The notes under the pieces are model-generated. The model made no database searches. It was not told the origin of the DNA and was given only the letters and a program-made list of their open reading frames with translations. Both the position numbers and the translations under genes were made by a program. From Anaerolineae bacterium (GTDB taxonomy: Bacteria > Chloroflexota > Anaerolineae > Promineifilales > Promineifilaceae), in NCBI GenBank assembly GCA_028284105.1, contig JANQSK010001231.1, positions 1-6,421 of the forward strand: a stretch of DNA of 6,421 nt, written 5' to 3'. This document shows, in pieces, positions 1 to 5,890 of the stretch. The stretch's first letter is position 1. Each line of letters opens with the position of its first letter.

Positions 1-907
1 TATCCGTACAGAGAATAGGAGTTGGGTACCATACAGGTATATTTAACTCCTTTTTCATCTCTTGGCGGAGGGCACTATTTGCTGACACGCCACCCACCAA
101 GTGAACGGCCGTTACGCCATATGCCATTGCAGCCCTTTTTGTTTTTGTCACAAGTGCATCAACGACGGCAGCTTGAAAACTCGCTGCTAGATTGTTAATA
201 GGAAGTGATTTGCTACCCAGTTTTTTGGTTTCCCTTAAAACGGCCGTTTTTAAACCACTGAAACTAAAATTAAACCCATCATCCATAATGGCACGTGGAA
301 ATTGATAGACCGTCGGATTTCCTTCTTTTGCAGCTGCGTCAATAGATGGGCCACCTGGAAAGGGTAACCCCAACAATCGTCCAACTTTATCGAATGCTTC
401 ACCGGCAGCATCATCAATCGTGCCGCCTAGATGTTTAAAATTGTTGTGGTCAACAACTAAAAACAGATCGGTATGCCCCCCGCTCACCACGAGTGTTAAG
501 ATGGGAAACTTAATAGGATGGGTATCTTCCATCAACCAAGTTGAATAGATATGGCCTTCGATATGATTGACTGGAATCAATGGTTTATTGGCCGCCAGAG
601 CCAGCCCTTTAGCGAAGTTGACCCCCACTAATAAAGAGCCTACCAAGCCTGGCCCATGCGTCACCGCAATGGCATCAACATCTTGAATTGTGATTTGAGC
701 ATCTGAAAGGGCTTGTTCAACAACAGGGTGGATCACTTCGATATGTTTTCGAGAAGCAACCTCAGGGAAAACACCGCCATATTGGGCGTGAATATCAACT
801 TGGCTTGAGATCACATTGCTAAGAATGTGGGTGCCATTTTGTACAACGGCCGCGGCTGTTTCATCGCAGGAGGTTTCTAGGGCAAGGATGGTGGTCTCAG
901 ATAACAT
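1..907 (-). CDS. tsaD: tRNA N6-adenosine threonylcarbamoyltransferase TsaD (C-terminus beyond window)
   Basis: TsaD transfers the threonylcarbamoyl group from threonylcarbamoyl-AMP to A37 of ANN-decoding tRNAs, in the cytoplasm with partners TsaB and TsaE. I translated 302 codons from the minus strand. Seen: the ASKHA-type N-terminus ILALETSCDETAAAVV (residues 7-22), the metal-binding HIEGH motif (His115 and His119), THGPGLVGSLLVG (83-95), the nucleotide-binding VSGGHTDL (141-148), DDAAGEAFDKVGRLLG (165-180) and VGGVSANSALR (271-281). The last readable residues, CTD, match the family's conserved CTDN motif, so roughly 40 residues are missing. The ATG at 907-905 is the only possible start: no start codon lies between it and the in-frame stop at 943-941. 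Its Shine-Dalgarno AGGA (925-922) is rather far, at 14 bases. It lies 33 bases after selA in the same direction, with no terminator between. Identification is secure. Confidence 0.97.
   Translation of the reverse strand, partial: MLSETTILALETSCDETAAAVVQNGTHILSNVISSQVDIHAQYGGVFPEVASRKHIEVIHPVVEQALSDAQITIQDVDAIAVTHGPGLVGSLLVGVNFAKGLALAANKPLIPVNHIEGHIYSTWLMEDTHPIKFPILTLVVSGGHTDLFLVVDHNNFKHLGGTIDDAAGEAFDKVGRLLGLPFPGGPSIDAAAKEGNPTVYQFPRAIMDDGFNFSFSGLKTAVLRETKKLGSKSLPINNLAASFQAAVVDALVTKTKRAAMAYGVTAVHLVGGVSANSALRQEMKKELNIPVWYPTPILCTD
104..113. repeat. ACGGCCGT palindrome, copy 1
   Basis: The core at 105-112 is extended to the 10-bp perfect palindrome AACGGCCGTT. It lies in tsaD, where the minus strand reads it as Thr266-Ala-Val, just before the conserved VGGV segment. 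Confidence 0.9.
237..250. repeat. ACGGCCGT palindrome, copy 2
   Basis: The core at 240-247 sits in the 14-bp perfect palindrome AAAACGGCCGTTTT. It lies in tsaD and is read as Thr221-Ala-Val. Confidence 0.9.
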
Positions 908-940
908 GAATTCTTTGGTTTTCCTGATTCGTGAAAAAAG

Positions 941-2323
941 CTACAAAGTGCAGTGTACCAAACTTTGATGCAGTTTTTCAATATGCTGTGGTAATACGGT
1001 TCGAGGGTCTAAGAGTAAACGGCCGTCTTGGATCCGTGAAATTATCGATAATTTTTCTGAACGGAGTCGATTTGCGACTTTTTGAGGATGATTTGTGTTA
1101 ATCGCTAAGACCCAAGTATCAATGGATGTACCTGGCAAGCTTCCACCCCCAACTGTGGAAACATTTTCATCAATTTCCGATTGCACACCTTGTTTGGATA
1201 ATTTATGTTGCCACTGAGTCAACAAGGCGTGGATGTCATCTTTTGGCATAGAAATCATACGCCATACTGGGATTTGGGTGAGCGCCTCATTTTTGATGTA
1301 ATGCCCCAGCGTCGTGGTTAACCCTGCCAGACAAAACTTATCAGCGCGAACTGCCCGTGCTAAGGGATGTTTCTTAATGATCTGAACTAAGTCACCCCGA
1401 CCGGATATAATGCCAGCTTGTGGCCCACCTAGCAGCTTGTCACCACTGAAAGCCACAATATCGCAACCGGCTGCCAATCCTTCTGGCACCCTCACTTCAG
1501 AAGGGATGCCAAATGGTGTTGTATCTAACAACGCCCCACTACCTTGATCGTATAAAAGCAGAATTTGGTGCGACTGCGCTAATTTTGCGAGCTCTTCAAG
1601 AGGGGGCTCACTTGTAAAGCCAATGATCTTGTAGTTTGAGTGGTGAGCAACCAAGATTGCGCCAGTGTTTTCGTTGATCGCTCGTTCATAATCATACAGG
1701 TGAGTTCGATTGGTTGTGCCTACCTCAACGATCTTTGCCCCTGATTGCGCCATGACATCTGGGATACGGAATCCGCCACCAATTTCTACAAGCTGCCCCC
1801 TCGAAATAATGACTTCTTTACCTTGGCACAGCGCTGTTAACATCAAAAGGACTGCCGCAGCATTGTTGTTAACCACAAGTGAAGCTTCAGCATCGAGCAG
1901 CTGTTTTAGCGGAATGTCAGGATGGGTTGTCCGAGAGCCTCTCTGGCCTGATTCTAAATCGAACTCTAAATTGGAATAGCCTTGACCAACCTCTTGAATG
2001 GCATCTAGTGAGGCTTGGCTAAGGGGCGCTCGACCGAGATTGGTGTGAACAATGACACCCGTTGCGTTGATGACGGGTTGGAGCGACGGAGCTATTAGAT
2101 CAGCTAGCCAAGATTCTGCTGATTGAGTGAAGTAGACAGGTTCAGGAACGGCCGTTAATTCTTCCCCCAGTATCAATTGCCTCGTTTGATCGATGGTTGC
2201 ACGAACGGCCTCTACGGTCAAAGATCGGCCGTAAACAGAAACCAACTCATGTCCTTGTGGACTGGATAAGAGTTGATCAACACTCGGTAAATGGCGTAAT
2301 AACGATTGGCTTTGCTGTCCCAT
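941..2323 (-). CDS. selA: L-seryl-tRNA(Sec) selenium transferase SelA
   Basis: SelA is a PLP enzyme that converts seryl-tRNA(Sec) to selenocysteinyl-tRNA(Sec) using selenophosphate. Its presence implies that this organism makes selenoproteins, needing SelB, SelD and a UCA-anticodon tRNA that are not in this window. The 460-residue length matches the family (E. coli about 463). Seen: an N-terminal helical tRNA-binding region (about 1-75), the hallmark INATGVIVHTNLGRAPLS (85-102), the cofactor region VVNNNAAAVLL (150-160), FDLESGQRGSR (121-131), YDQGSGALLD (258-267) and the PLP-lysine motif AFSGDKLLGGPQAG with Lys296. The ATG at 2323-2321 follows a strong GAGGG (2332-2328), which overlaps the stop codon of the preceding membrane-protein gene, so translation is probably coupled. 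It contains two copies of the ACGGCCGT palindrome. The canonical motifs argue against the SelA-like paralogs that lack selenium chemistry. Confidence 0.97.
   Translation of the reverse strand: MGQQSQSLLRHLPSVDQLLSSPQGHELVSVYGRSLTVEAVRATIDQTRQLILGEELTAVPEPVYFTQSAESWLADLIAPSLQPVINATGVIVHTNLGRAPLSQASLDAIQEVGQGYSNLEFDLESGQRGSRTTHPDIPLKQLLDAEASLVVNNNAAAVLLMLTALCQGKEVIISRGQLVEIGGGFRIPDVMAQSGAKIVEVGTTNRTHLYDYERAINENTGAILVAHHSNYKIIGFTSEPPLEELAKLAQSHQILLLYDQGSGALLDTTPFGIPSEVRVPEGLAAGCDIVAFSGDKLLGGPQAGIISGRGDLVQIIKKHPLARAVRADKFCLAGLTTTLGHYIKNEALTQIPVWRMISMPKDDIHALLTQWQHKLSKQGVQSEIDENVSTVGGGSLPGTSIDTWVLAINTNHPQKVANRLRSEKLSIISRIQDGRLLLDPRTVLPQHIEKLHQSLVHCTL
1019..1026. repeat. ACGGCCGT palindrome, copy 3
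   Basis: The 8-bp core has no symmetric extension. Near the 3' end of selA, it is read in the second frame as Asp-Gly-Arg, in the segment QDGRLLLDP. Confidence 0.9.
2147..2156. repeat. ACGGCCGT palindrome, copy 4
   Basis: The core at 2148-2155 extends to 10 bp, AACGGCCGTT. In the N-terminal part of selA it is read as Thr57-Ala-Val. A one-mismatch relative, TCGGCCGT, lies nearby at 2225-2232. Confidence 0.9.
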
Positions 2324-2331
2324 GAAACCCT

Positions 2332-2820
2332 CTAAGATACCTCCGACGCCCGACTGCGGATTTGTAGCAGTAGTTCAAACAGTAATAACACGACCCCTAC
2401 CAATAGGGCAATGGCTAAGTTGAGCGCACGATTCATTTGGAGCCAAACTGAAAAGCTGACCCAAATGCCAACCCCCATTGCTTGCCTTAATGTGACGAGA
2501 AATTGGGGAGAAACGGCCGTTTCTTGGGTGATCAAATAACTAAATCGCTTATTGAGCACATAGGCTAACGGCAACGCTAACCCCGTCATCGTGATTAAGA
2601 TAGTGCCCAAAAATGCCAATAAAATATCGGCTCGAGCCGCATCTAACAATGTAGCGGCTTCAATTTGCCCAGTGGAAACACCCTGAACTAAATCAATACG
2701 TGCCACATCAAAGGGCCACCAATTATTGATAATACTATTAAGGGTATACAACCCCAGAATAAATAAGACGATTCCTAAAATGAGAAAAGGGAAGACGCCT
2801 AAACGCTCTGAAAATCTCAT
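2332..2820 (-). CDS. four-helix membrane protein of unknown function, first gene of the selA-tsaD operon
   Basis: I do not recognise this 162-residue protein. Seen: four hydrophobic stretches long enough to span the membrane, at about residues 10-30, 66-88, 107-128 and 133-153. A polar loop of about 35 residues (31-65) separates the first two and contains NNWWPFD and an acidic, Ala-rich stretch. The tail RSRASEVS is short and polar. There is no cleavable signal peptide and no recognisable catalytic motif or metal ligand cluster. It is the promoter-proximal gene of the leftward unit: its TAG stop lies within the Shine-Dalgarno of selA, 8 bases before the selA ATG. Whether that linkage reflects a function in selenium or tRNA metabolism is pure inference. 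The ATG at 2820-2818 has no good Shine-Dalgarno, but a TATACT box ends 6 bases upstream, so the message may be leaderless. One palindrome copy encodes residues 101-103. Confidence 0.85.
   Translation of the reverse strand: MRFSERLGVFPFLILGIVLFILGLYTLNSIINNWWPFDVARIDLVQGVSTGQIEAATLLDAARADILLAFLGTILITMTGLALPLAYVLNKRFSYLITQETAVSPQFLVTLRQAMGVGIWVSFSVWLQMNRALNLAIALLVGVVLLLFELLLQIRSRASEVS
2509..2524. repeat. ACGGCCGT palindrome, copy 5 (longest)
   Basis: The core at 2513-2520 sits in the longest perfect palindrome of the set, AGAAACGGCCGTTTCT (16 bp). In the membrane protein it encodes Thr101-Ala-Val in the loop before the third helix. Confidence 0.9.
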
Positions 2821-2826
2821 ACGGTA

Positions 2827-2832
2827 AGTATA
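2827..2832 (-). promoter_or_regulatory. possible -10 box for the leftward operon
   Basis: On the minus strand the bases read TATACT, a 5 of 6 match to TATAAT. Its last base is 6 bases before the ATG of the membrane protein, which would place transcription start at or next to the A of the ATG. No convincing -35 hexamer lies 16-19 bases upstream and there is no TGn extension, so confidence is low. Confidence 0.35.
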
Positions 2833-2885
2833 CCTGAGATTGTGCTAAGATAGTTATCATGGCACAAAAAAGTGCTTCCCACTAT

Positions 2886-2931
2886 GGTTCCGCCAAACAC
2901 AGATTGCTGAATTGCAAACTAGTTCGGAACC
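2886..2931. repeat. split inverted repeat upstream of the squalene synthase promoter
   Basis: GGTTCCG (2886-2892) and CGGAACC (2925-2931) are perfect 7-bp complements separated by 32 bases. The right arm ends 7 bases before the -35 box of the rightward promoter. The arms could be paired operator half-sites or, if transcribed, a weak stem. The interval between them also contains TTGC/GCAA and AACTAGTT dyads. Seen directly; any regulatory role is inference. Confidence 0.4.
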
Positions 2932-2938
2932 TGAGGTT

Positions 2939-2967
2939 TTGACAAACAGGTAAGGCGACCGTATTCC
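2939..2967 (+). promoter_or_regulatory. sigma-70-type promoter for the isoprenoid operon
   Basis: A perfect -35 hexamer TTGACA (2939-2944) is followed, after an ideal 17-base spacer, by TATTCC (2962-2967), a weak 3 of 6 match to the -10 consensus. Transcription would start near 2974, giving a leader of about 33 bases that carries AGGAGG (2992-2997). The weak -10 next to a consensus -35 and an upstream inverted repeat would suit a regulated promoter. Confidence 0.55.
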
Positions 2968-3006
2968 ACAAAAGAAATTTGCCAAAACACTAGGAGGTTC
3001 TACTCT

Positions 3007-4074
3007 TTGTCTCAATCATCATTATCAACCCAGCAAGTTCAATATTTAAATAAAGCACTCAACCGTGTTGCACGCACATTCGCGATTCTGCCTCCCTTCA
3101 TTGATGCCGTTTTGGCCGATATTATGTCTTTGGCCTATCTGGTTTGTCGTGTAGTGGATAGCATTGAAGATTGCTATCAACCATTTCAATGGAAACAGCA
3201 GCGTTTTAATGAAGTGCGACAATTGCTCATTACTCCATCGCTTGCTAAAGAAGTTTTAACCCATTGGACTGATTTGGATTGGCCTGGACTCAATGAGGAC
3301 GAATTGGCACTGATGCAGCTAGATGGCGGTTTTGAACTTTGGGAAATTTATGAGCTGATTCCTCAAAAATTCCGCTCAATTATTCAATATTGGGTCACCG
3401 AGATGGCTGTGGGAATGGAAAATACGATAAATCCAGTTCGTACACCTCATGTTGTTGAGGTAGGTGATCTAAGTGTACTAAGTGAACCCAAGGATTATGA
3501 TGAATATTGTTATTACGTTGCTGGGACAGTTGGCTATCTTCAAACGGAGCTCATCGAAGCGTTTTATGGCTTTTCATCAGACATCGTTGACAAGCTGAAA
3601 AAGCATTGCTTAGCTTTTGGCTTGGGATTACAAAAAACCAATATCGTTAAAGACTTTCTTGAAGATTTTAATCGGGGCATTTGTTATTTACCGAACTCAT
3701 GGCTCGCTGAAATTGAACACACTCCTTTTGACACTGATGGAGCGCCAATTGAATGGGTGAAGTTTGTATTAAGCGATGTTAAAAATGCATTGGATGAGGC
3801 TGCTGAATATATTGGTGCTATTCCCTATCAAACTGTAGGTATTCGTCAAGCAACGCTTCTATGCCTTCTACCAGCCTATAAAACCATTTTGTTGGCTGCA
3901 GAAAAGTCCAATCTTTTGTTCACCCAAGCCCATCAAATCAAAATTTCACGAAAAACATTGGCAGGATGTTTTGAAGATGCGCAGCTTCTTTCTCAAGATA
4001 ACGGATTGTTGTGGCAATATCGTGCTGATGTGGACAAATCATTTAATCAACTACTGAAGGTTTCAATTCCTTAA
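3007..4074 (+). CDS. squalene synthase (eukaryote-type, farnesyl-diphosphate farnesyltransferase family)
   Basis: The family condenses two prenyl diphosphates head to head; for squalene synthase, two farnesyl diphosphates give presqualene diphosphate and then, with NADPH, squalene. At 355 residues it lacks the C-terminal membrane anchor of eukaryotic enzymes. Seen: ARTFAILPPF (22-31), the first Asp-rich motif DSIED (51-55), YCYYVAGTVG (167-176) and the second motif QKTNIVKDFLED (209-220). The spelling of the last two is closer to eukaryotic ERG9-type enzymes than to HpnC/HpnD or CrtB. The start is TTG at 3007, supported by AGGAGG 9 bases upstream and by no better in-frame candidate. It is promoter-proximal to a reductase gene. 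It is AT-rich (hand-counted lines about 33-43% GC against 45-55% in selA and the reductase) and carries no ACGGCCGT copy, so transfer is plausible. Product specificity (squalene, dehydrosqualene or another C30) cannot be read from sequence alone. Confidence 0.88.
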   Translation: MSQSSLSTQQVQYLNKALNRVARTFAILPPFIDAVLADIMSLAYLVCRVVDSIEDCYQPFQWKQQRFNEVRQLLITPSLAKEVLTHWTDLDWPGLNEDELALMQLDGGFELWEIYELIPQKFRSIIQYWVTEMAVGMENTINPVRTPHVVEVGDLSVLSEPKDYDEYCYYVAGTVGYLQTELIEAFYGFSSDIVDKLKKHCLAFGLGLQKTNIVKDFLEDFNRGICYLPNSWLAEIEHTPFDTDGAPIEWVKFVLSDVKNALDEAAEYIGAIPYQTVGIRQATLLCLLPAYKTILLAAEKSNLLFTQAHQIKISRKTLAGCFEDAQLLSQDNGLLWQYRADVDKSFNQLLKVSIP

Positions 4075-4088
4075 ATAAAATCTCAAAA

Positions 4089-4139
4089 TATCACATCGAG
4101 AGGTAATTGGTTTGTGATAGCGGTTGCCAATTATCTTTT
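4089..4139 (+). promoter_or_regulatory. two interleaved inverted repeats between squalene synthase and reductase (possible RNA switch or pseudoknot)
   Basis: TATCACA (4089-4095) is perfectly complementary to TGTGATA (4113-4119), and TAATTGG (4104-4110) to CCAATTA (4127-4133). The second helix extends outward to 4098-4110 with 4127-4139 if three G-U pairs are allowed. The four arms occur in the order 1a-2a-1b-2b, so as simple hairpins each arm of one lies in the loop of the other. Together they form an H-type pseudoknot with connecting loops of 8, 2 and 7 bases. The element sits in the 94-base spacer, ending about 20 bases before the reductase Shine-Dalgarno. Pairing is seen directly; function is inference. 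Confidence 0.4.
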
Positions 4140-4157
4140 CGTTGAGCAGACAAAACA

Positions 4158-4163
4158 AAGGAG
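4158..4163 (+). promoter_or_regulatory. ribosome binding site fixing the reductase start
   Basis: AAGGAG lies 5 bases before the ATG at 4169. This selects that ATG over an in-frame TTG at 4124, which has no Shine-Dalgarno and would add 15 residues that do not resemble the family ahead of the FAD-binding strand. Confidence 0.85.
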
Positions 4164-4168
4164 AAAAC

Positions 4169-5386
4169 ATGCAAACGAAATCGTTTGATGTTGTGATTGT
4201 TGGGGCAGGTCCAGCCGGAGCAACGGCTGCTTTTTTTCTAAGACAACAAGGTTTAGACGTAGCCTTATTGGATAAGGCCACATTTCCCCGTGAAAAAACA
4301 TGTGGTGATGGCTTAACGCCACGCGCGATTGGTGTTTTAGATGAAATTGGCATTTTAGATGACCTTTTAGTTGAAGGGTGCAAAATGGATGAAGCAACCG
4401 TCTTCGCCCCGAATGGCACACCTGTTACGACCCAAATGCCAATCCGTGAAGATCATCCCCCGATTATGTTGGCTATTCCTCGTTATAAACTTGACAACTT
4501 TATTTTACAGAAAGCGGTTGAAGCTGGCGCAGATCTGTGTGAAGGAATCAATGTACAGGATGTGCAGATTGAGGCCAATGGCGTCAAGGTTGTTGGTCGA
4601 TATAAAGGGCAGCAGATGGTGATTAACGGCCGTATGGGAATTATGGCCGTTGGGGCGAGCATGGGGTTATTAAAGCGGATGGGTATCTTAAAAAAGACCC
4701 CAACCTTAACCCTCGCTGCTCGAGCCTATTATGAAGGTGTTCAAGATTTAAGCGGGCGGTTTGAGTTTTATTTTGAGGGGATACCCCTTCCTGGGTATGG
4801 GTGGGTTTTCCCGCTGTCAGAAAATACAGCCAACATTGGAGCCGGGATTTTTGAAATAAGAAATCGCAAAAAAGATAATCGCACAGCCCAAATGGTGATG
4901 GAGCAGTTTTTAAATATTCCTAAAATGAAGCACCATTTAGCCCATGCGAAGCGAGTGGGTCCGATAAAGGGATACCCTATTCGAACAGATTTTGCGACTG
5001 CACCGACCTACGCCCAAAACTTGATGTTGGCGGGTGAAGCGGCTGGCTTGGTTAATCCATTGACGGGTGAAGGGATTGATTATGCGTTAGAGTCTGGGAA
5101 AATTGCGGCGCAACATCTCGGCTTGATGTTCAAAAGCGGCGATTTTTCGGACGCTCAACTTGAGCAATACGATCAAAAGCTACGAGCACATTTTCACGAA
5201 CAAGTTCGATTCTGTGAACGAATACGAGACTGGTATCTTCATAAACCCATCATTAATCGGCTCGTAAATGTGGCTAAGAAACGGGATCAGTTCCGAGAAC
5301 TGTTTACCGATATTGTGCTAGGGAATGTGGCGGCAAAAGAGGCAATGACATTTAAAACAGTCTCTCAAATACTATTGACGAGATAA
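4169..5386 (+). CDS. geranylgeranyl-reductase-family FAD-dependent oxidoreductase
   Basis: Members of this flavoprotein family saturate double bonds of isoprenoid chains: geranylgeranyl groups of chlorophylls or archaeal lipids, menaquinone tails and related substrates. The 405-residue length is typical. Seen: a Rossmann FAD site DVVIVGAGPAGATAA (7-21), the family cysteine in PREKTCGDGLTPRA (40-53, Cys45), the substrate-cavity motif PGYGWVFP (208-215) and the second FAD segment LAGEAAGLVNPLTGEGIDYA (287-306). Where many relatives have GADG, this one has AVGASMGLLKRMG (160-172), a subfamily variant. The C-terminal region has aromatic and basic residues but no membrane helix, so membrane association, if any, is peripheral. 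It follows squalene synthase by 94 bases and is closed by a tandem TAA-TGA and a terminator, so the two are probably cotranscribed. The substrate is unknown; the neighbour suggests a C30 or other polyprenyl lipid. One palindrome copy encodes Asn153-Gly154-Arg155. Confidence 0.9.
   Translation: MQTKSFDVVIVGAGPAGATAAFFLRQQGLDVALLDKATFPREKTCGDGLTPRAIGVLDEIGILDDLLVEGCKMDEATVFAPNGTPVTTQMPIREDHPPIMLAIPRYKLDNFILQKAVEAGADLCEGINVQDVQIEANGVKVVGRYKGQQMVINGRMGIMAVGASMGLLKRMGILKKTPTLTLAARAYYEGVQDLSGRFEFYFEGIPLPGYGWVFPLSENTANIGAGIFEIRNRKKDNRTAQMVMEQFLNIPKMKHHLAHAKRVGPIKGYPIRTDFATAPTYAQNLMLAGEAAGLVNPLTGEGIDYALESGKIAAQHLGLMFKSGDFSDAQLEQYDQKLRAHFHEQVRFCERIRDWYLHKPIINRLVNVAKKRDQFRELFTDIVLGNVAAKEAMTFKTVSQILLTR
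4626..4633. repeat. ACGGCCGT palindrome, copy 6
   Basis: An 8-bp core without extension, in the reductase gene, read as Asn153-Gly-Arg. A one-mismatch relative, ATGGCCGT, follows at 4643-4650. Confidence 0.9.
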
Positions 5387-5394
5387 TGATTTCC

Positions 5395-5426
5395 AAGAGG
5401 CTCACAAAAAAATGAGCCTCTTTTTT
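5395..5426 (+). terminator. intrinsic terminator of the isoprenoid operon
   Basis: AAGAGGCTCA (5395-5404) pairs perfectly with TGAGCCTCTT (5413-5422) around an 8-base A-rich loop and runs into six consecutive T (5421-5426). It begins 8 bases after the reductase stop. The T run overlaps the stop codon of the convergent gene. Read leftward the same hairpin lacks a following T run, so it should terminate efficiently only rightward. Confidence 0.93.
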
Positions 5427-5844
5427 ATTGGGTTAGGAAATGGAGGAGGGCGAGCCCGTATGCTTCAAATCCATCTTTGCCGCGGAAGTTGAAAGTTTCT
5501 TCTGAAGTGGAAACGGTACAAACCGTTTCCTGCATTGAATGGAACAGTTGAATGGTCGCACTTGGTTCAGAGCTTACAACATCAAGTAATGCCTGTCTAA
5601 GCTGCGTTTCAGTGGGTAGCCAAATCGCCTCCGTTGTTAAAATATAATCAAGCGCCCATTCTGAAGCGCCATGAAAGGTAATAACGGGCCACCCTTTAAA
5701 AACATCAGTTTGGGTTTGCATATCAGCCAGCACAAAAACACGATCGTCCATGTCACGATCAGGTAATCCAAAAAAGTCATTAACGGCCGTTTTCCAAACT
5801 AATCCGGCCTCTTTCAATTGTTTTGCGAGTTTTAAAGAGAGCAT
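5425..5844 (-). CDS. small soluble protein of unknown function
   Basis: This 139-residue protein has no signal peptide, membrane segment or obvious catalytic motif. Seen: an N-terminal helix-like LSLKLAKQLKEAGLVW (2-17), an acidic turn GLPDRDMDDRVFVLADM (26-42), FHGASEWALDYI (58-69), AIWLPTETQLRQALLD (73-88) and a C-terminal EAYGLALLHFL (127-137). It reminds me of short proteins in Actinobacteria and Chloroflexi that databases often label 'pilus assembly protein CpaE'. CpaE itself is a much larger ATPase and nothing here is ATPase-like, so I would not transfer that name. The ATG at 5844-5842 follows AAGG (5855-5852) at 7 bases. It stands alone, convergent with the reductase and divergent from the DnaE gene with only 46 bases between starts. 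Its palindrome copy encodes residues 19-21. Confidence 0.82.
   Translation of the reverse strand: MLSLKLAKQLKEAGLVWKTAVNDFFGLPDRDMDDRVFVLADMQTQTDVFKGWPVITFHGASEWALDYILTTEAIWLPTETQLRQALLDVVSSEPSATIQLFHSMQETVCTVSTSEETFNFRGKDGFEAYGLALLHFLTQ
5782..5791. repeat. ACGGCCGT palindrome, copy 7
   Basis: The core at 5783-5790 extends to AACGGCCGTT. It lies in the small unknown gene and is read as Thr19-Ala-Val. Confidence 0.9.
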
Positions 5845-5853
5845 AAAATTGCC

Positions 5854-5882
5854 TTGCGAATTTGAAGATCAAAACTTATGAT
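5854..5882 (+). promoter_or_regulatory. promoter of the DnaE-like gene, likely giving a leaderless mRNA
   Basis: TTGCGA (5854-5859, 4 of 6 to the -35 consensus), a 17-base spacer and TATGAT (5877-5882, 5 of 6 to the -10) form a well-spaced promoter. The -10 ends 8 bases before the ATG at 5891, so transcription should start within about two bases of that ATG. No Shine-Dalgarno precedes the ATG, which fits. Confidence 0.55.
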
Positions 5883-5890
5883 CCGACACA

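Larger units (their letters stand above)
2821..3006. other. divergent intergenic control region
   Basis: This 186-base gap separates the leftward membrane protein-selA-tsaD operon from the rightward isoprenoid genes, so it must carry promoters for both. Seen: a TATACT box facing left (2832-2827), a TTGACA promoter facing right (2939-2967), a split 7-bp inverted repeat (2886-2892 with 2925-2931), the small palindrome AACTAGTT (2917-2924) and a short GCAC/GTGC dyad around an A6 run (2862-2875). I looked for a tRNA fold, including tRNA-Sec, and found no matching acceptor arms. No ACGGCCGT copy is present. Confidence 0.8.

Noticed and set aside
2886..2931. A tRNA, possibly tRNA-Sec, suggested by AGTTCGGAACC near the selA operon.
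   Set aside because: No acceptor-stem complement, no D arm and no UCA anticodon loop could be placed on either strand.
2859..2942. A 27-codon open frame on the plus strand (starts MAQKSASHYG, ends in TGA overlapping TTGACA) in the divergent control region.
   Set aside because: It has no Shine-Dalgarno, no recognisable peptide pattern, and it ends inside the downstream promoter; short open frames of this size are common by chance.
4124..4168. An in-frame TTG that would extend the reductase by 15 residues.
   Set aside because: No ribosome site precedes it, the added residues do not resemble the family, and the ATG at 4169 has AAGGAG at ideal spacing.
4063..4421. Minus-strand open frames opposite the start of the reductase gene.
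   Set aside because: They overlap a gene with clear FAD-binding motifs and their translations are low-complexity, without family features or ribosome sites.
4777..4787. A tight GGGG-ATA-CCCC hairpin inside the reductase gene.
   Set aside because: It is a single short dyad within coding sequence with no T run; most likely chance codon choice.
5395..5427. The terminator hairpin as a bidirectional terminator also serving the convergent small gene.
   Set aside because: Read leftward the stem is followed by GGAAATC rather than a T run, so efficient leftward termination is not supported.
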